NCBI GenBank assembly: GCA_903871875.1
Contig: CAIQIR010000093.1
Coordinates: 1 to 64,000, forward strand
Direction of reading: 5' to 3'
Length of the DNA: 64,000 nucleotides
Source of the DNA: an uncultured Schlesneria sp.
GTDB lineage: Bacteria > Planctomycetota > Planctomycetia > Planctomycetales > Planctomycetaceae
Shown: piece by piece, positions 45,300-54,912 of the stretch
Layout: each line of letters starts with the position of its first letter
How positions within the stretch are numbered: the first letter of the stretch is position 1
Made by a program: the position numbers and the translations under genes
Notes under the pieces: model-generated
Seen by the model: the letters and a program-made list of their open reading frames with translations, nothing else
Told to the model about the DNA's origin: nothing
Databases searched by the model: none

Positions 45300-47879
45300 T
45301 TACCGTTCGATGAAGTCCGTGTTGTCCTGTTGAGTGAGCATGGAGTCCGTCCAGCTGGGATCGACGCTGCGGCAGCATTCGGTTAATCGTTCGGCCGTTT
45401 CGCGAAGTTCTTCCTGCCAGGCAATTGGGTCGACACCAACTGGTGTGACCTGACGGAATTCGTCGAGCAGCAGCACCATCTTCAACAGATGGCGGAAGAT
45501 CAGCCCTTCTTGGCGGGTCAGATCGCGACTGGAGACAAAATTGAAAAAGTTACCGTTCCAGTTCAGCAGCAATTCGGTTGCGACCATGACCGGCTGCACC
45601 GAGACATCGGTGACGTCGGGATATTCAGAATCAAACAGCATCCGCATTTTTTCCACGAGGGCAGGCGCATACTTACGTTCTTCCGGCGGAACATCCCGAT
45701 CGAATTCGGGATAAAGATCACCGGCCGCAATCAATCCTCGTTGCACGATTTCCATATCCAGTCGCTCGGTGGCGAGCGGTCCGGGTGGAAGCCGGAATGG
45801 GGGCGGAACGCGCACGTGGCGGATTAGGGCCCGCGGCAATTCCAACACACTTTCGAAAATCAACATGCGTTCGGTCCAGTCGGCGATGCCGAGATGCTCC
45901 AGCAGGAACATGCCATAGACCGGATTGACACTACGGAACGCGAACAGCTGTTCCAGGCGATCTGTCGGCTCGGCGATCAGTGGGCGATAGCGATTTTTTT
46001 CTCGTTCTTCGGCTGCGCGATCAATTTTTTTGCCCGTTTTCTCTTCGTGCTTCTGATCGACGGCTTTTTGCAATTGTTTGGATAGCCAGGTCGATTTGGG
46101 CGCTTCGTCGGGTGGGGGTACGGCCGGGGCGTCTGCTTTTGTGACACTGGGTGGCGGTGGAGGTTCGGGCGTCAACTTGACGAAATCGCCGGCATGCAGC
46201 GAGAGCAGCATTCGCTCGAGATGGCGTTCACCGGCATCCAGTTGTTTCGGATCCATCAATCGCTTTTGGACGAGTTTGCGCAGACGTTCGACTTCGGGTG
46301 ACAGCTGCAGCATATAGGCCAACAGTCGCCACGGCAGCGGACCGCGGCTGGCTAGATCTCCTGGCGTGGCAAATCGCAACTTTTCGAATTGCTGTTCGTT
46401 CCAGTATTGCCGGTTGGGATTACGCGTAGGCATCTTTTTCTTGAGCGCTTTTTTGGCGCGAATCAAGTTGAAGTCCTTCGTGTTTTCCGGGATCGAATCG
46501 AATTGTTCGCGCCAACGCAGGATCTTGACATCGTCTTCGTGAGCCAAGGCATACACGTGGCCCTCCGTGTCGAATTGCGGTCGACCGGCGCGACCAAAAA
46601 TCTGGTGGGCGGAACTGGGGTCGATCAACTTCAGATCACCGGGTTTGCCTTTCATCAGCGATGGCAGCACCACGGATCGTGCCGGCAGATTGATGCCCGC
46701 CGCCAATGTTTCGGTGCAGACGCAAATCGTCAACAGCTTCTTCTGGAACAATTCTTCCACGACGCGTTTGTAGCGGGGGAGCAATCCCGCATGGTGCACG
46801 CCGACACCGCGCATCAACAGTTGCTTGAGTTTCGGACCGACGCCTTTGTTCCATTCGTAACGATCGAGAGCGGCGACCAGTTTTTTCTGCTGACCGCTGG
46901 CCAGCATGGCTTTGCCCTTCAGCTCTTCCGCGACGTTCCAGCACTCGTCGCGGTTGAAACAAAAGACCAATGCAGGAGTCTTGCGGTTGGTCTCGTCGCC
47001 GGCGGCCATCTCTTCAAGGTGATCCGTCAGTAGTTTGTCGCTGATCCAATGGAATTGCAGAGGCACGCGCCGGTCTGAACTTTGGACCAGATCCAGTTGT
47101 CGATCGTGAGTCTTGTTGCACCACGAGATGAACGTTGCCGCATTGCCAATCGTGGCCGAGAGCAGCAATAGCCGGATATGCTTCGGCAAGAGTGCCAGCG
47201 AGAACTCCCAGACGATACCGCGTTCGGGGTCCGAGAAATTATGGAATTCGTCCATCACAACGGCTGACACGCGATCGAAATCGAGTGCGAGCGGAGTCTG
47301 GGGATTGGTGGGGCTGGTCGTGTTTTCTTCCAGTTCCTCGACGACTTCGTCGTCCCAGCCGATCAGATCCGTGTAGGAATGCAGTCCGCCCGCATGATCC
47401 TTGGCGGCCATCGATTTGAGGTGATCGGCCGCGATCTGGCGAACCTTTTCGGCTTCCGCCTCTTCGTGGGCCGCCCAGTGCGAGGTCAGTAAGCGATTCA
47501 GTAGAATCTCGGCGACGACCACCAGGACATTCGCTTGAGGATTGACGCGTCGGTTTCCCGTGACCAGTCCCACTTGTTCGCGCCGGAATCCCCAACGTTC
47601 AGCCGAATCCTGCAGTTCGGTAAACTTCTGATCCGTCAGCGCGATCAGCGGAGTGGTGTAGTAGATCGTTTGCCCGGTGTGCAGCGCCTCAAACGCCGCG
47701 GCTTCGGCAATCAGCGTTTTTCCCGTTCCCGTGGGGGCACTGACCATGACGCCGTGAGTGGTTTCGAACCACGCCATCAGCGCTTCTTCTTGCACGGGAT
47801 AGGGGACATAAGGCAGCGAATCGAGATATCTGAGCGCCAAATCGTCGCGTGAAATCGTTCCGGGGGGCTGGTCGTTCAT
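45300..47879 (-). CDS. Ski2-like DEAD/DEAH-box helicase
   Basis: 859 residues from the ATG at 47879. A RecA-like pair of domains carries the Walker A segment SAPTGTGKTLIAEAAA, the VVMDEFHNFSD box (DEFH), the LLLLSATIGN motif III, TETLAAGINLPA and IFGRAGRPQFDTEGHV (motif VI). This pattern resembles Ski2/Mtr4-like and bacterial DEVH helicases. The C-terminal half (about 480-850) has a charged linker and helical domains of unknown detail. An RNA-processing or DNA-repair role is possible. A GTG/ATG start up to 47948 would add 23 residues. Confidence 0.88.
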   Translation of the reverse strand: MNDQPPGTISRDDLALRYLDSLPYVPYPVQEEALMAWFETTHGVMVSAPTGTGKTLIAEAAAFEALHTGQTIYYTTPLIALTDQKFTELQDSAERWGFRREQVGLVTGNRRVNPQANVLVVVAEILLNRLLTSHWAAHEEAEAEKVRQIAADHLKSMAAKDHAGGLHSYTDLIGWDDEVVEELEENTTSPTNPQTPLALDFDRVSAVVMDEFHNFSDPERGIVWEFSLALLPKHIRLLLLSATIGNAATFISWCNKTHDRQLDLVQSSDRRVPLQFHWISDKLLTDHLEEMAAGDETNRKTPALVFCFNRDECWNVAEELKGKAMLASGQQKKLVAALDRYEWNKGVGPKLKQLLMRGVGVHHAGLLPRYKRVVEELFQKKLLTICVCTETLAAGINLPARSVVLPSLMKGKPGDLKLIDPSSAHQIFGRAGRPQFDTEGHVYALAHEDDVKILRWREQFDSIPENTKDFNLIRAKKALKKKMPTRNPNRQYWNEQQFEKLRFATPGDLASRGPLPWRLLAYMLQLSPEVERLRKLVQKRLMDPKQLDAGERHLERMLLSLHAGDFVKLTPEPPPPPSVTKADAPAVPPPDEAPKSTWLSKQLQKAVDQKHEEKTGKKIDRAAEEREKNRYRPLIAEPTDRLEQLFAFRSVNPVYGMFLLEHLGIADWTERMLIFESVLELPRALIRHVRVPPPFRLPPGPLATERLDMEIVQRGLIAAGDLYPEFDRDVPPEERKYAPALVEKMRMLFDSEYPDVTDVSVQPVMVATELLLNWNGNFFNFVSSRDLTRQEGLIFRHLLKMVLLLDEFRQVTPVGVDPIAWQEELRETAERLTECCRSVDPSWTDSMLTQQDNTDFIER

Positions 47880-48118
47880 GCCGCCATGATATCCGAATTG
47901 AGCAAAGAACGCCGCAGCGGGCGGTCTTTCGAGATTGATCGCCCCCAATTCTCCCTAGAGCAATCGAATTCGTCGGATTATTCGCCGGCGAAACTTGGCA
48001 GACATCCCGGTTTCCAGGTAAGAATTTGTAGCGGCCCCGGCCAGATTTCGATATAGTCAGACATCCTGTCGTTAATTCGGGCGGGACGATTTACCCTCAA
48101 TACCGCGATGACCTGCGT

Positions 48119-49624
48119 ATGAAAGTTGATCAAACACATTTGAAGACCGCGGCGCGAGCCGGTGGCATCCGTCGGCGATTGGTGGTGGCCATCGGACTGC
48201 TGACGGTCTTTGTTGGGCTGGGCGGCGGGTCGATTTATCTGTTTCGTGGCGATGGAAATCCGCAGGTGATCACGCGCCGGCCGATCGTTGGTGAATTTGC
48301 GATTGATATCGTCGAACGTGGCGATGTGGAGAGTTCTTCCAATACGGAATTGAGATGCGAGATTTCGTCCGCCGAGGGTGTACGAATTCTCGAAATCGTT
48401 CCGGAAGGAACAATGGTGAATCCCGGTGATGTAGTCGTGCAACTGGATGATTCCACCATTCGCAAAGATCTGAACACTCAGCGAATTACCGTCAACACGG
48501 TCGATGCCGCCTATAGCAAAGCCAAGAACGAGTACGACGCGGCGTTGATTGCTCGGAAAGAGTACGAACTGGGCATGTTCGTTCAGGAAGAACAGAAGCT
48601 GGAAAGTGAACTGTTCGTGGCCGAAGAGCAATCGCGTCGCGCAAAGAACTCTTACGGCCATAGCCGCACTCTGGCCGCTCGCGGATACATCACCGATTCG
48701 CAACTGGAAGGCGATCGATTTGCGGTCGACAAGTTTCAGAAAGACTTGGATGCTGCGACAACCAAATTGCGTGTGATTCGCGACTTTACCCGGCCCAAGA
48801 CGCTGAAGAAACATGATTCAGATATCAAAACGGCCGAAGCGACGGCGGCGGCCGAGAAGGCCAAGTACGAAATCGAAGTCGAGAAACTGGCCAATCTGGA
48901 AAGTCAGCTGCAAAAATGCGTAATCAAGGCGGCATCGGCCGGTCAGGTGGTGTATCACAACCCTAACCGTTGGCGCGACGATGAATTCACCGTTCGCAAA
49001 GGGAACCGCGTTCGCGAACGGCAAGTGATCGTCAAATTGCCAGACATTGGCAAGATGCAGGTCAAAACGAAGATCAGTGAAGCGCGCGTCGATCGTGTGA
49101 AACCCGGGATGGAGGCGACGGTTCGCATCGAAGCCATTCGAGGATCGGAATTAAAGGGCATCGTCAAGACTGTCAACGCCTACGCGTCGGACGACAACTG
49201 GTTCAATCCCAATACCAAGCAGTACGATGCGATCATCACCGTCAACGAACCGCCTGAGACACTTAAGCCTGGCATGACGTCACAGGTTTCGATTCGAATC
49301 GAAACGCAGGCCAACGTTTTACAGGTTCCCGTGCAATGCGTGGTCGAGCGAAGTGCCAAGCATTACGGTGTGATTCGCGAACCGTCGGGTAAGTTGGCCC
49401 TGCGTGAGTTGCTGATCGGTTCCACCAACGAAAAGTTCATTATCGTGAAGGACGGGATCACTCCCAACGACGATGTGGTAATGAATCCCCGCGCCCATCT
49501 GGCTCGTGTTGGTTTGAAGGACGCTGACGACGCTACAAGTCCCGACAAAGCCAAGGAGGATTCGAAATCGAAGAGTCCTGCCACACCGGTGGCCGGGCAA
49601 GCCGCTGGCCAGAACGCGTCGTGA
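48119..49624 (+). CDS. HlyD/MacA-family periplasmic adaptor protein
   Basis: 501 residues. A single N-terminal helix (about 19-41) is followed by a biotinyl-lipoyl-like half (SSAEGVRILEIVPEGTMVNPGDVVVQLDD), a long coiled coil (about 130-260, with heptads rich in Glu, Lys and Ala) and the second lipoyl half. Beta-barrel and membrane-proximal domains follow (KISEARVDRVKPGMEATVRIE). A tail rich in Lys, Ser and Ala ends at a GTGA overlap with the permease gene. It links an inner-membrane transporter with an outer-membrane channel. Confidence 0.9.
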   Translation: MKVDQTHLKTAARAGGIRRRLVVAIGLLTVFVGLGGGSIYLFRGDGNPQVITRRPIVGEFAIDIVERGDVESSSNTELRCEISSAEGVRILEIVPEGTMVNPGDVVVQLDDSTIRKDLNTQRITVNTVDAAYSKAKNEYDAALIARKEYELGMFVQEEQKLESELFVAEEQSRRAKNSYGHSRTLAARGYITDSQLEGDRFAVDKFQKDLDAATTKLRVIRDFTRPKTLKKHDSDIKTAEATAAAEKAKYEIEVEKLANLESQLQKCVIKAASAGQVVYHNPNRWRDDEFTVRKGNRVRERQVIVKLPDIGKMQVKTKISEARVDRVKPGMEATVRIEAIRGSELKGIVKTVNAYASDDNWFNPNTKQYDAIITVNEPPETLKPGMTSQVSIRIETQANVLQVPVQCVVERSAKHYGVIREPSGKLALRELLIGSTNEKFIIVKDGITPNDDVVMNPRAHLARVGLKDADDATSPDKAKEDSKSKSPATPVAGQAAGQNAS

Positions 49625-50955
49625 GTGCTCCGATGTGGAATATGCTGGGGCTGTCGTGGAGTAGCCTGAAAGGGTTGTTTCTGCACCCTTTGCGATCGAT
49701 GCTGACGATCCTGGGAGTGGCTATCGGCGTTGCCAGCGTGATCTGGCTGTTGGCGATCGGTGAGGGAATCGGTCAGGCGGTCCAGAAGCAGATCGAAGGG
49801 CTGGGGGCCGACAACATCATCGTGCGGTCGATCAAGCCGCCGGCCGAAACCAATGCCGGTCGACGAGGGATTTTTCCTTATGGGATCACTCGCGATGACA
49901 TGTCTCGATTGATGGAAACGTTGCCAACATTGAAGCGGGCCGTACCGATCCGGGAAGTTCGTCGCGAATTCCGCTATGCCGATCGACTGGTTGACGGACG
50001 AATGGTCGGCTGCGTTCCGGAATATGCCGAGATTGCTCGACTGGAAATCGATCGGGGACGTTTTCTGACGCCTCTGGATAATGACGAACGTCAAAACGTC
50101 TGCGTGCTGTCCGCCGAGACGGCCGATCGACTATTTCCGTACGAAGATCCACTAGGCAGATCGATCCGGATCGAGAGCGACTATTACCGAGTGGTGGGTC
50201 TGGTCAAACCGCGTGCTCCCTCGGCCGGGATCGGTGGTTCGATGGAGGCTCAGGATTTTTCTCGCGACGTGTATGTTCCGATTCAAACGCTGTGGCTGCG
50301 CGTGGGCGATATCGTCTTCACGATGCGTAGCGGCTCATTTGAAGGTGAACGTGTGCAATTGAGCCAGATCACGTTGCAGGCGATCGATGTGGCGCATGTC
50401 GTGGAAACAGCCGAAATCATCAAAGCGACGCTCGTCCCTCATCATCCGCACGGCGACTACGGCATTACTGTGCCTTTGGAATTATTGGAACGTGCGCGGG
50501 CGATGCGATTGATGTTCATGCTGTTCCTGGGAATCATCGCCATTATTTCTTTGCTGGTCGGCGGCATTGGCATCATGAATATCATGCTGGCGACGGTGAC
50601 CGAACGAACTAGGGAGATCGGGGTTCGCCGGGCCTTGGGAGCGAAGCGAGGCGACATCACGCGTCAATTCTTGCGTGAGACTATCCTGTTGTCGGGAATG
50701 GGCGGCACGGCCGGAGTCCTGGCGGGCCTGGCCTGTGGACCATGCATCAATCTGATGCGCTGGAGCATCGAGAAAGCCGTTCCGAATGTGATGTCGCAAA
50801 TGCCCGATGTGATTCGCACCATGGAACCGACGATCGTGAATTGGTCGGTGCCGCTGGCCTTTGCGATTTCGGTCATCGTGGGTGTCGTGTTCGGACTTTA
50901 TCCTGCGATGCAAGCGGCCCGTATGGATCCCATTGAAGCGCTGCGTCACGAATGA
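49621..50955 (+). CDS. MacB/FtsX-type ABC transporter permease
   Basis: 444 residues with helix 1 near 25-47 (LRSMLTILGVAIGVASVIWLL), a large periplasmic domain (about 50-290), and three C-terminal helices (about 292-325, 352-374, 413-435). The motif TERTREIGVRRALGAKRGDI is typical of the MacB permease family. It lacks its own ATPase domain, and no ATPase gene lies next to it. The GTG start at 49621 overlaps the adaptor stop; an ATG at 49633 is an alternative. It is convergent with the TolC-like gene, 11 bp apart. Confidence 0.9.
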   Translation: MSAPMWNMLGLSWSSLKGLFLHPLRSMLTILGVAIGVASVIWLLAIGEGIGQAVQKQIEGLGADNIIVRSIKPPAETNAGRRGIFPYGITRDDMSRLMETLPTLKRAVPIREVRREFRYADRLVDGRMVGCVPEYAEIARLEIDRGRFLTPLDNDERQNVCVLSAETADRLFPYEDPLGRSIRIESDYYRVVGLVKPRAPSAGIGGSMEAQDFSRDVYVPIQTLWLRVGDIVFTMRSGSFEGERVQLSQITLQAIDVAHVVETAEIIKATLVPHHPHGDYGITVPLELLERARAMRLMFMLFLGIIAIISLLVGGIGIMNIMLATVTERTREIGVRRALGAKRGDITRQFLRETILLSGMGGTAGVLAGLACGPCINLMRWSIEKAVPNVMSQMPDVIRTMEPTIVNWSVPLAFAISVIVGVVFGLYPAMQAARMDPIEALRHE

Positions 50956-50966
50956 CGGGTCGATGA

Positions 50967-53666
50967 TTATTTCTCTGCGGGAGGATCCTCGGGGAAGGGC
51001 AACTCGAGTTCCGGGGCTTCGGGCGGCAAGTCTCCGGGAGCTAACTGGAGGAGGGGTGATTCTCCGTTCAGATCCTTCGGATGCAGCGGGTCGGGGCAGG
51101 TTTCGTAGTAACGGGCGATCAATGCCTCATTGGTGAGCGGCCCCGGATCAATCCACATCCCTTGATCGTCCAGTCGCATCGTGCCCATGTTGAAATCTAA
51201 TCGTCGCCGCTGGCTCTCGTAATCGCCCCAGGTGAAAATAAAGGCCTGCTGTGTGTTGAACAGATTTTGCAGGGCGTCGACCAGGTCGCGGGCAATCGTG
51301 GGTGACGCTGTTGCCGTCTTGCCGTCGACCGCCGGTTTTTCAGGTTCGATCAGTTTCAAATGCGCAACGTCCGTTTGGGTAATCGCGACATCGACGGCCA
51401 GCCTTCGCAGTTCGACGTTCAATTGATCGACGCGAATCTGCCGTAACAAGGCGCGCACGTTGAAGTGAATCTGATCACGATATTGCATCGCCATGCGGCG
51501 CGTCTGCTGATACTCGATCAACGATTCTCGAAAGACGTTGCGCTGAAGAACTCGGGTCAAAGGAGGATCGAGTGTGACGCCCGCAGCTAGCGTCCCGTTG
51601 GTGCCGCTGAATTTGATCGGATTATTTCCCGTCGTGCCGAGGTTACCCGAGAGATTCACCGTGAAGTTGGTGCGCAATGCGTTAGCGTTGTAGCGAATCA
51701 GACGCCATGAATCGACGACCGAAGCCTTGTAGTTCATCCAGTCCGCACGCTGTGACAGCGCCACTTGAAACGCCGTCTCGGGAGAGACGTTGCAGGGGAT
51801 GATCGAGATGCCATGCAGCCGGGCGCGGGCCTGTAGCAGGGATAGCTCCAACAGCGACGATGACAGACGCGCCAGAATTTCTTTTTCGGCGTGCAATAAG
51901 TCGTCGGTCTCTAGCTCGGTTTCGTGCTGAAGGTCATCGACCTTCTTGGCCAATGTGGACAACTCGTCATAGACGCGGCTGTGATCTTTTTGCAGCGTGG
52001 CCGCTCGTTCTTCCATTGCTTCGGGGGTCAACGCGCGATTATCGAATTCGTTCTCTTTGAGTTCCGGAAATTCGGCCAGTTCTATCAACATCTTTCGTCG
52101 TTGTGGCAGTCCCTGTTGGACGACGAGCAGGTCTTCCGTGACTTCGTCGATAAACTTGCGCACTCGCTCGCCACAGTTTTTCACGGAATTGTCGGACGAG
52201 ATCGGCGTCCCATGGACTTGGGCTGTCGCTAAAGATTCCAGTCGATCTCCGACTTGTTCCTGTAATCGCGTTAAGTCGGGATCGATCAGGTTAAATCGAT
52301 CAAAAAATTCCCCGCGAATTTCCAGCGGCACATTGGGTGGTAAACCGAGTGTCTGAATCTTGTAATTGTCTAGCGAATTCTGATAGGCCATCACATTGTT
52401 CAGCAACAGACTTTGTGCTTCATAGTAGGCTTGGCGTGCCAGATCGACTTGATAACGGTTCTCAAGTCGACCCGCTGCGAACGAGGCTTCCAGTTGCAAC
52501 CAGGTATCCCGCAGTCGCGAATTGCGAGCGCGGTAATTTCGCAAAAGTTGCTGCGTCTGCAGGAATCCCACATAGCCGCCGGCACCTCCGGGGGATACGC
52601 CAGCATTCGAAATGTTGGCATTTCCCGAAAGTCCTGAGATGGCACCGATTCCACCGAAGCCACCGACGCCGACCCCGGTGAAACCGGTCAAACCCGATCC
52701 GCCTTCTAGTCCCCCCGCGCGCTGCAGTGAGCTCTGGTTGGGATCTCCCAACGTCACGGTCAAGTAGAATCCCTGGCGATAGCGTTCATATTGCCTCACA
52801 TTGAACAGCATGTTTCGCTCCGCACGGGTCAGCAGTTCCATCACGACGGGGCGACCGGCCATCTGCAAGAGCGGTTGCGATAAGGTGAAATTCAACAACG
52901 ACGAATTGTAAGTGGTTTGACCACCGGAAAACTGCCAGACAACCGAATTTGCGGCTCCCACCATCAGGCTTCCGCCCCTAGTGAAAAACTGGGTCAAAAA
53001 CGGATTAGTTGTACTGGAGATCGTGCTGGACGGACCGCCTGAGACCTGAGAACCCAGTCCCAAATAATTGGCGGAATACCCGCCGTAAAATTGAGTGTTA
53101 AAACCAAACCGTTGAGCCGTGACGTCCAGCGCCGACAGATAGAGAGTTTCCAATTGCATTTGAAAATCGCGGGAATTCAGCCGCGCCAATTCAACGATGC
53201 TGCGATGATCAGCGCGGATTTTGCCATCTTCGTCGAAGGGCAAAAACGACTGGTAGTCGTTGACTTCAACATCATCGAGGACTCCGTCTTTGTTCCAATA
53301 CGGCCAACCGCGATGACCATCGACGGATTCCATCAGGCGATGGGAATCAGGGTCGTCAGGTGGCATCGGTGGGCGATCGGCATCGGTCGGATCGTACAAA
53401 CGTGATCGAGGATCGATGGCAATATCGAGTCCCGGCATTTGAAACCGGGGATTCGCAGTGGCTGTACTGACCGCATCTGAAACGGCAGCATCGGCCTGTT
53501 TGCGATAGTGAGTTCTGGTACACCCGGCAGCCACCAGGCCACAAACGATCAGGGCGATGACCACCGCCACTCGCACGCGAGGAATGACGCTGTGTGCTCC
53601 GCGTCGCGACGTCGGCTTGGATCGTTCCCGGGGCATCGATTCACTGCTCGCTGTTCGATGCAACAT
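50967..53666 (-). CDS. TolC-family outer membrane efflux lipoprotein, oversized
   Basis: 899 residues, against about 450-500 for TolC. A leader ends in a lipobox (LIVCGLVAAGC), so the N-terminus is probably lipidated. The protein is rich in long helices (SRLRDTWLQLEASFAAGRLENRYQVDLARQ-type segments) and has two TolC-like repeats, with a glycine-rich insert near residue 310-350 and a coiled stretch about 540-625. It is the likely outer-membrane partner of the adaptor-permease pair, although it lies on the opposite strand. The start at 53666 is chosen without a strong ribosome binding site; 53636 is possible. Confidence 0.82.
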   Translation of the reverse strand: MLHRTASSESMPRERSKPTSRRGAHSVIPRVRVAVVIALIVCGLVAAGCTRTHYRKQADAAVSDAVSTATANPRFQMPGLDIAIDPRSRLYDPTDADRPPMPPDDPDSHRLMESVDGHRGWPYWNKDGVLDDVEVNDYQSFLPFDEDGKIRADHRSIVELARLNSRDFQMQLETLYLSALDVTAQRFGFNTQFYGGYSANYLGLGSQVSGGPSSTISSTTNPFLTQFFTRGGSLMVGAANSVVWQFSGGQTTYNSSLLNFTLSQPLLQMAGRPVVMELLTRAERNMLFNVRQYERYRQGFYLTVTLGDPNQSSLQRAGGLEGGSGLTGFTGVGVGGFGGIGAISGLSGNANISNAGVSPGGAGGYVGFLQTQQLLRNYRARNSRLRDTWLQLEASFAAGRLENRYQVDLARQAYYEAQSLLLNNVMAYQNSLDNYKIQTLGLPPNVPLEIRGEFFDRFNLIDPDLTRLQEQVGDRLESLATAQVHGTPISSDNSVKNCGERVRKFIDEVTEDLLVVQQGLPQRRKMLIELAEFPELKENEFDNRALTPEAMEERAATLQKDHSRVYDELSTLAKKVDDLQHETELETDDLLHAEKEILARLSSSLLELSLLQARARLHGISIIPCNVSPETAFQVALSQRADWMNYKASVVDSWRLIRYNANALRTNFTVNLSGNLGTTGNNPIKFSGTNGTLAAGVTLDPPLTRVLQRNVFRESLIEYQQTRRMAMQYRDQIHFNVRALLRQIRVDQLNVELRRLAVDVAITQTDVAHLKLIEPEKPAVDGKTATASPTIARDLVDALQNLFNTQQAFIFTWGDYESQRRRLDFNMGTMRLDDQGMWIDPGPLTNEALIARYYETCPDPLHPKDLNGESPLLQLAPGDLPPEAPELELPFPEDPPAEK

Positions 53667-54032
53667 CCGCTGGAACTCACCCTATCCGCGAAATCTCAGG
53701 ATGTTGACCGTCGGCGGCATTCGTCCGCCCACCGACAAGCCTTCGTCCAGGTTGTTAGACCTGGAAACCGACCGAAGTCAGACATGTTGTCAATATCGGA
53801 GATCGCGCTGTTCAACTTAACGGGTTTGGCGGTTATCCAGCATTTCCACGTCGTGTTCGGCGGTTGCTGCCGATGGTCGAGTGGGGATGGTGGAACGAAC
53901 TGCGATTAGCGAGTGCCAAGATTCATTTCGAGCAAAAGAAAAACCCGAATGCGGCGTCGCTCGCGGCGCCACATTCGGGTTTGGTCTTCGAATGAAGATT
54001 TGCTGTGACCAAATGTAGGTCACGGCGAAATA
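53667..54032. other. Intergenic region between the TolC-like gene and an exported protein gene
   Basis: Holds a strong minus-strand terminator (53930-53982) for the gene to the right. The remainder must carry the promoter of the TolC-like gene; I could not place it. No gene seen. Confidence 0.5.
53930..53982 (-). terminator. Intrinsic terminator of the exported protein gene
   Basis: On the minus strand, arms AAACCCGAATG (53972-53982) and CATTCGGGTTT (53941-53951) pair perfectly, with an inner GGCG/CGCC pairing. The stem is followed by TTCTTTTGCT. The element begins about 50 nt past the stop codon at 54033. Confidence 0.8.
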
Positions 54033-54665
54033 CTACTTGTTGGCGATGGAAAACGACGCCGAATACTTCTTGTGCAACGTCAGCTCCAGATTCGCCTTCT
54101 TGTCCTTCGCGCCATTGACCTTGATGGCGAGAGTCTTGTCGCCCGCCGAATCTGCCAGGCCGAATTGGGAGTTGATGACCGGCTTTTGGTCTGCGCCGAA
54201 TGCGTACAGTCGCCAGTCGTCACCTTCGACGTGTTTCACGGTTACCAACAGACAGACTGCTTCTCGCTTTTCTCCCTCGCCGTTGTCGAACTTGACGGAC
54301 CGCAGCTTTTTGGCGTCGACCGGCTGGCCGTTGATCACCGGGGCGTAGCAGGGTGACATAAACAGGTAACACAGGCCGCTGCCGCATTCGGTTTCCACCG
54401 CGGGATCAACGGTCCCTTCTTTCAGTCCTTTGGCCGGCACGATGATGATGCCGTCCTGACCGGAACGCAGTCCCGAGGCTTGTGAAGGATCGACGTCAAA
54501 CTTGGTCTGCCGCTCTTGGTTTTCCTTGTTGAACAGTTCGCTGAGATGCTGCGCGAACAATTGAGACATCTCGGCCGCCATCGGTTCCAGGTCGTCGGCG
54601 TGACCAACTGAGCCCAATCCCAGCAGTGCAAACAGAGTCGCGCAAACCCAAGTCGTACGAATCAT
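54033..54665 (-). CDS. Exported protein of unknown function
   Basis: 210 residues with a signal peptide (WVCATLFALLGLGSVGHADD). The mature part begins with a helical stretch (about 24-60). A domain follows with a cysteine-containing hydrophobic stretch (VETECGSGLCYLFMSPCYAP: four cysteines in 20 residues) and beta-rich sequence to the end. The spacing GSGLC and SPC could form disulfides. No family recognised. The gene stands alone with its own intrinsic terminator. Confidence 0.65.
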   Translation of the reverse strand: MIRTTWVCATLFALLGLGSVGHADDLEPMAAEMSQLFAQHLSELFNKENQERQTKFDVDPSQASGLRSGQDGIIIVPAKGLKEGTVDPAVETECGSGLCYLFMSPCYAPVINGQPVDAKKLRSVKFDNGEGEKREAVCLLVTVKHVEGDDWRLYAFGADQKPVINSQFGLADSAGDKTLAIKVNGAKDKKANLELTLHKKYSASFSIANK

Positions 54666-54912
54666 GGTGTCAAATCTCTCACTAAATAAGGTGTTAAATC
54701 AGCAGGTCGGAGCCCCAAAGGACCGGGGAGCAAACCGAACGTCACCGGGAATCCATCGATCAGTGATCGAAGACCAGCAGAACCACCCCACACGGGGGGA
54801 TTCCGAGTCACAGTGTTTTCAGGAAGGCGACGCCTACGGAAATTACCCTCGCAATTCGCCGCCGGTTTCAGGCTCTCTGGATTGGCTCTGCAGCGATTTA
54901 CGCGCTGACGGC

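Noticed and set aside
47978-48814. 278-codon minus-strand frame opposite the HlyD adaptor gene
   Set aside because: The adaptor has a full set of family motifs on the plus strand; this frame has none.
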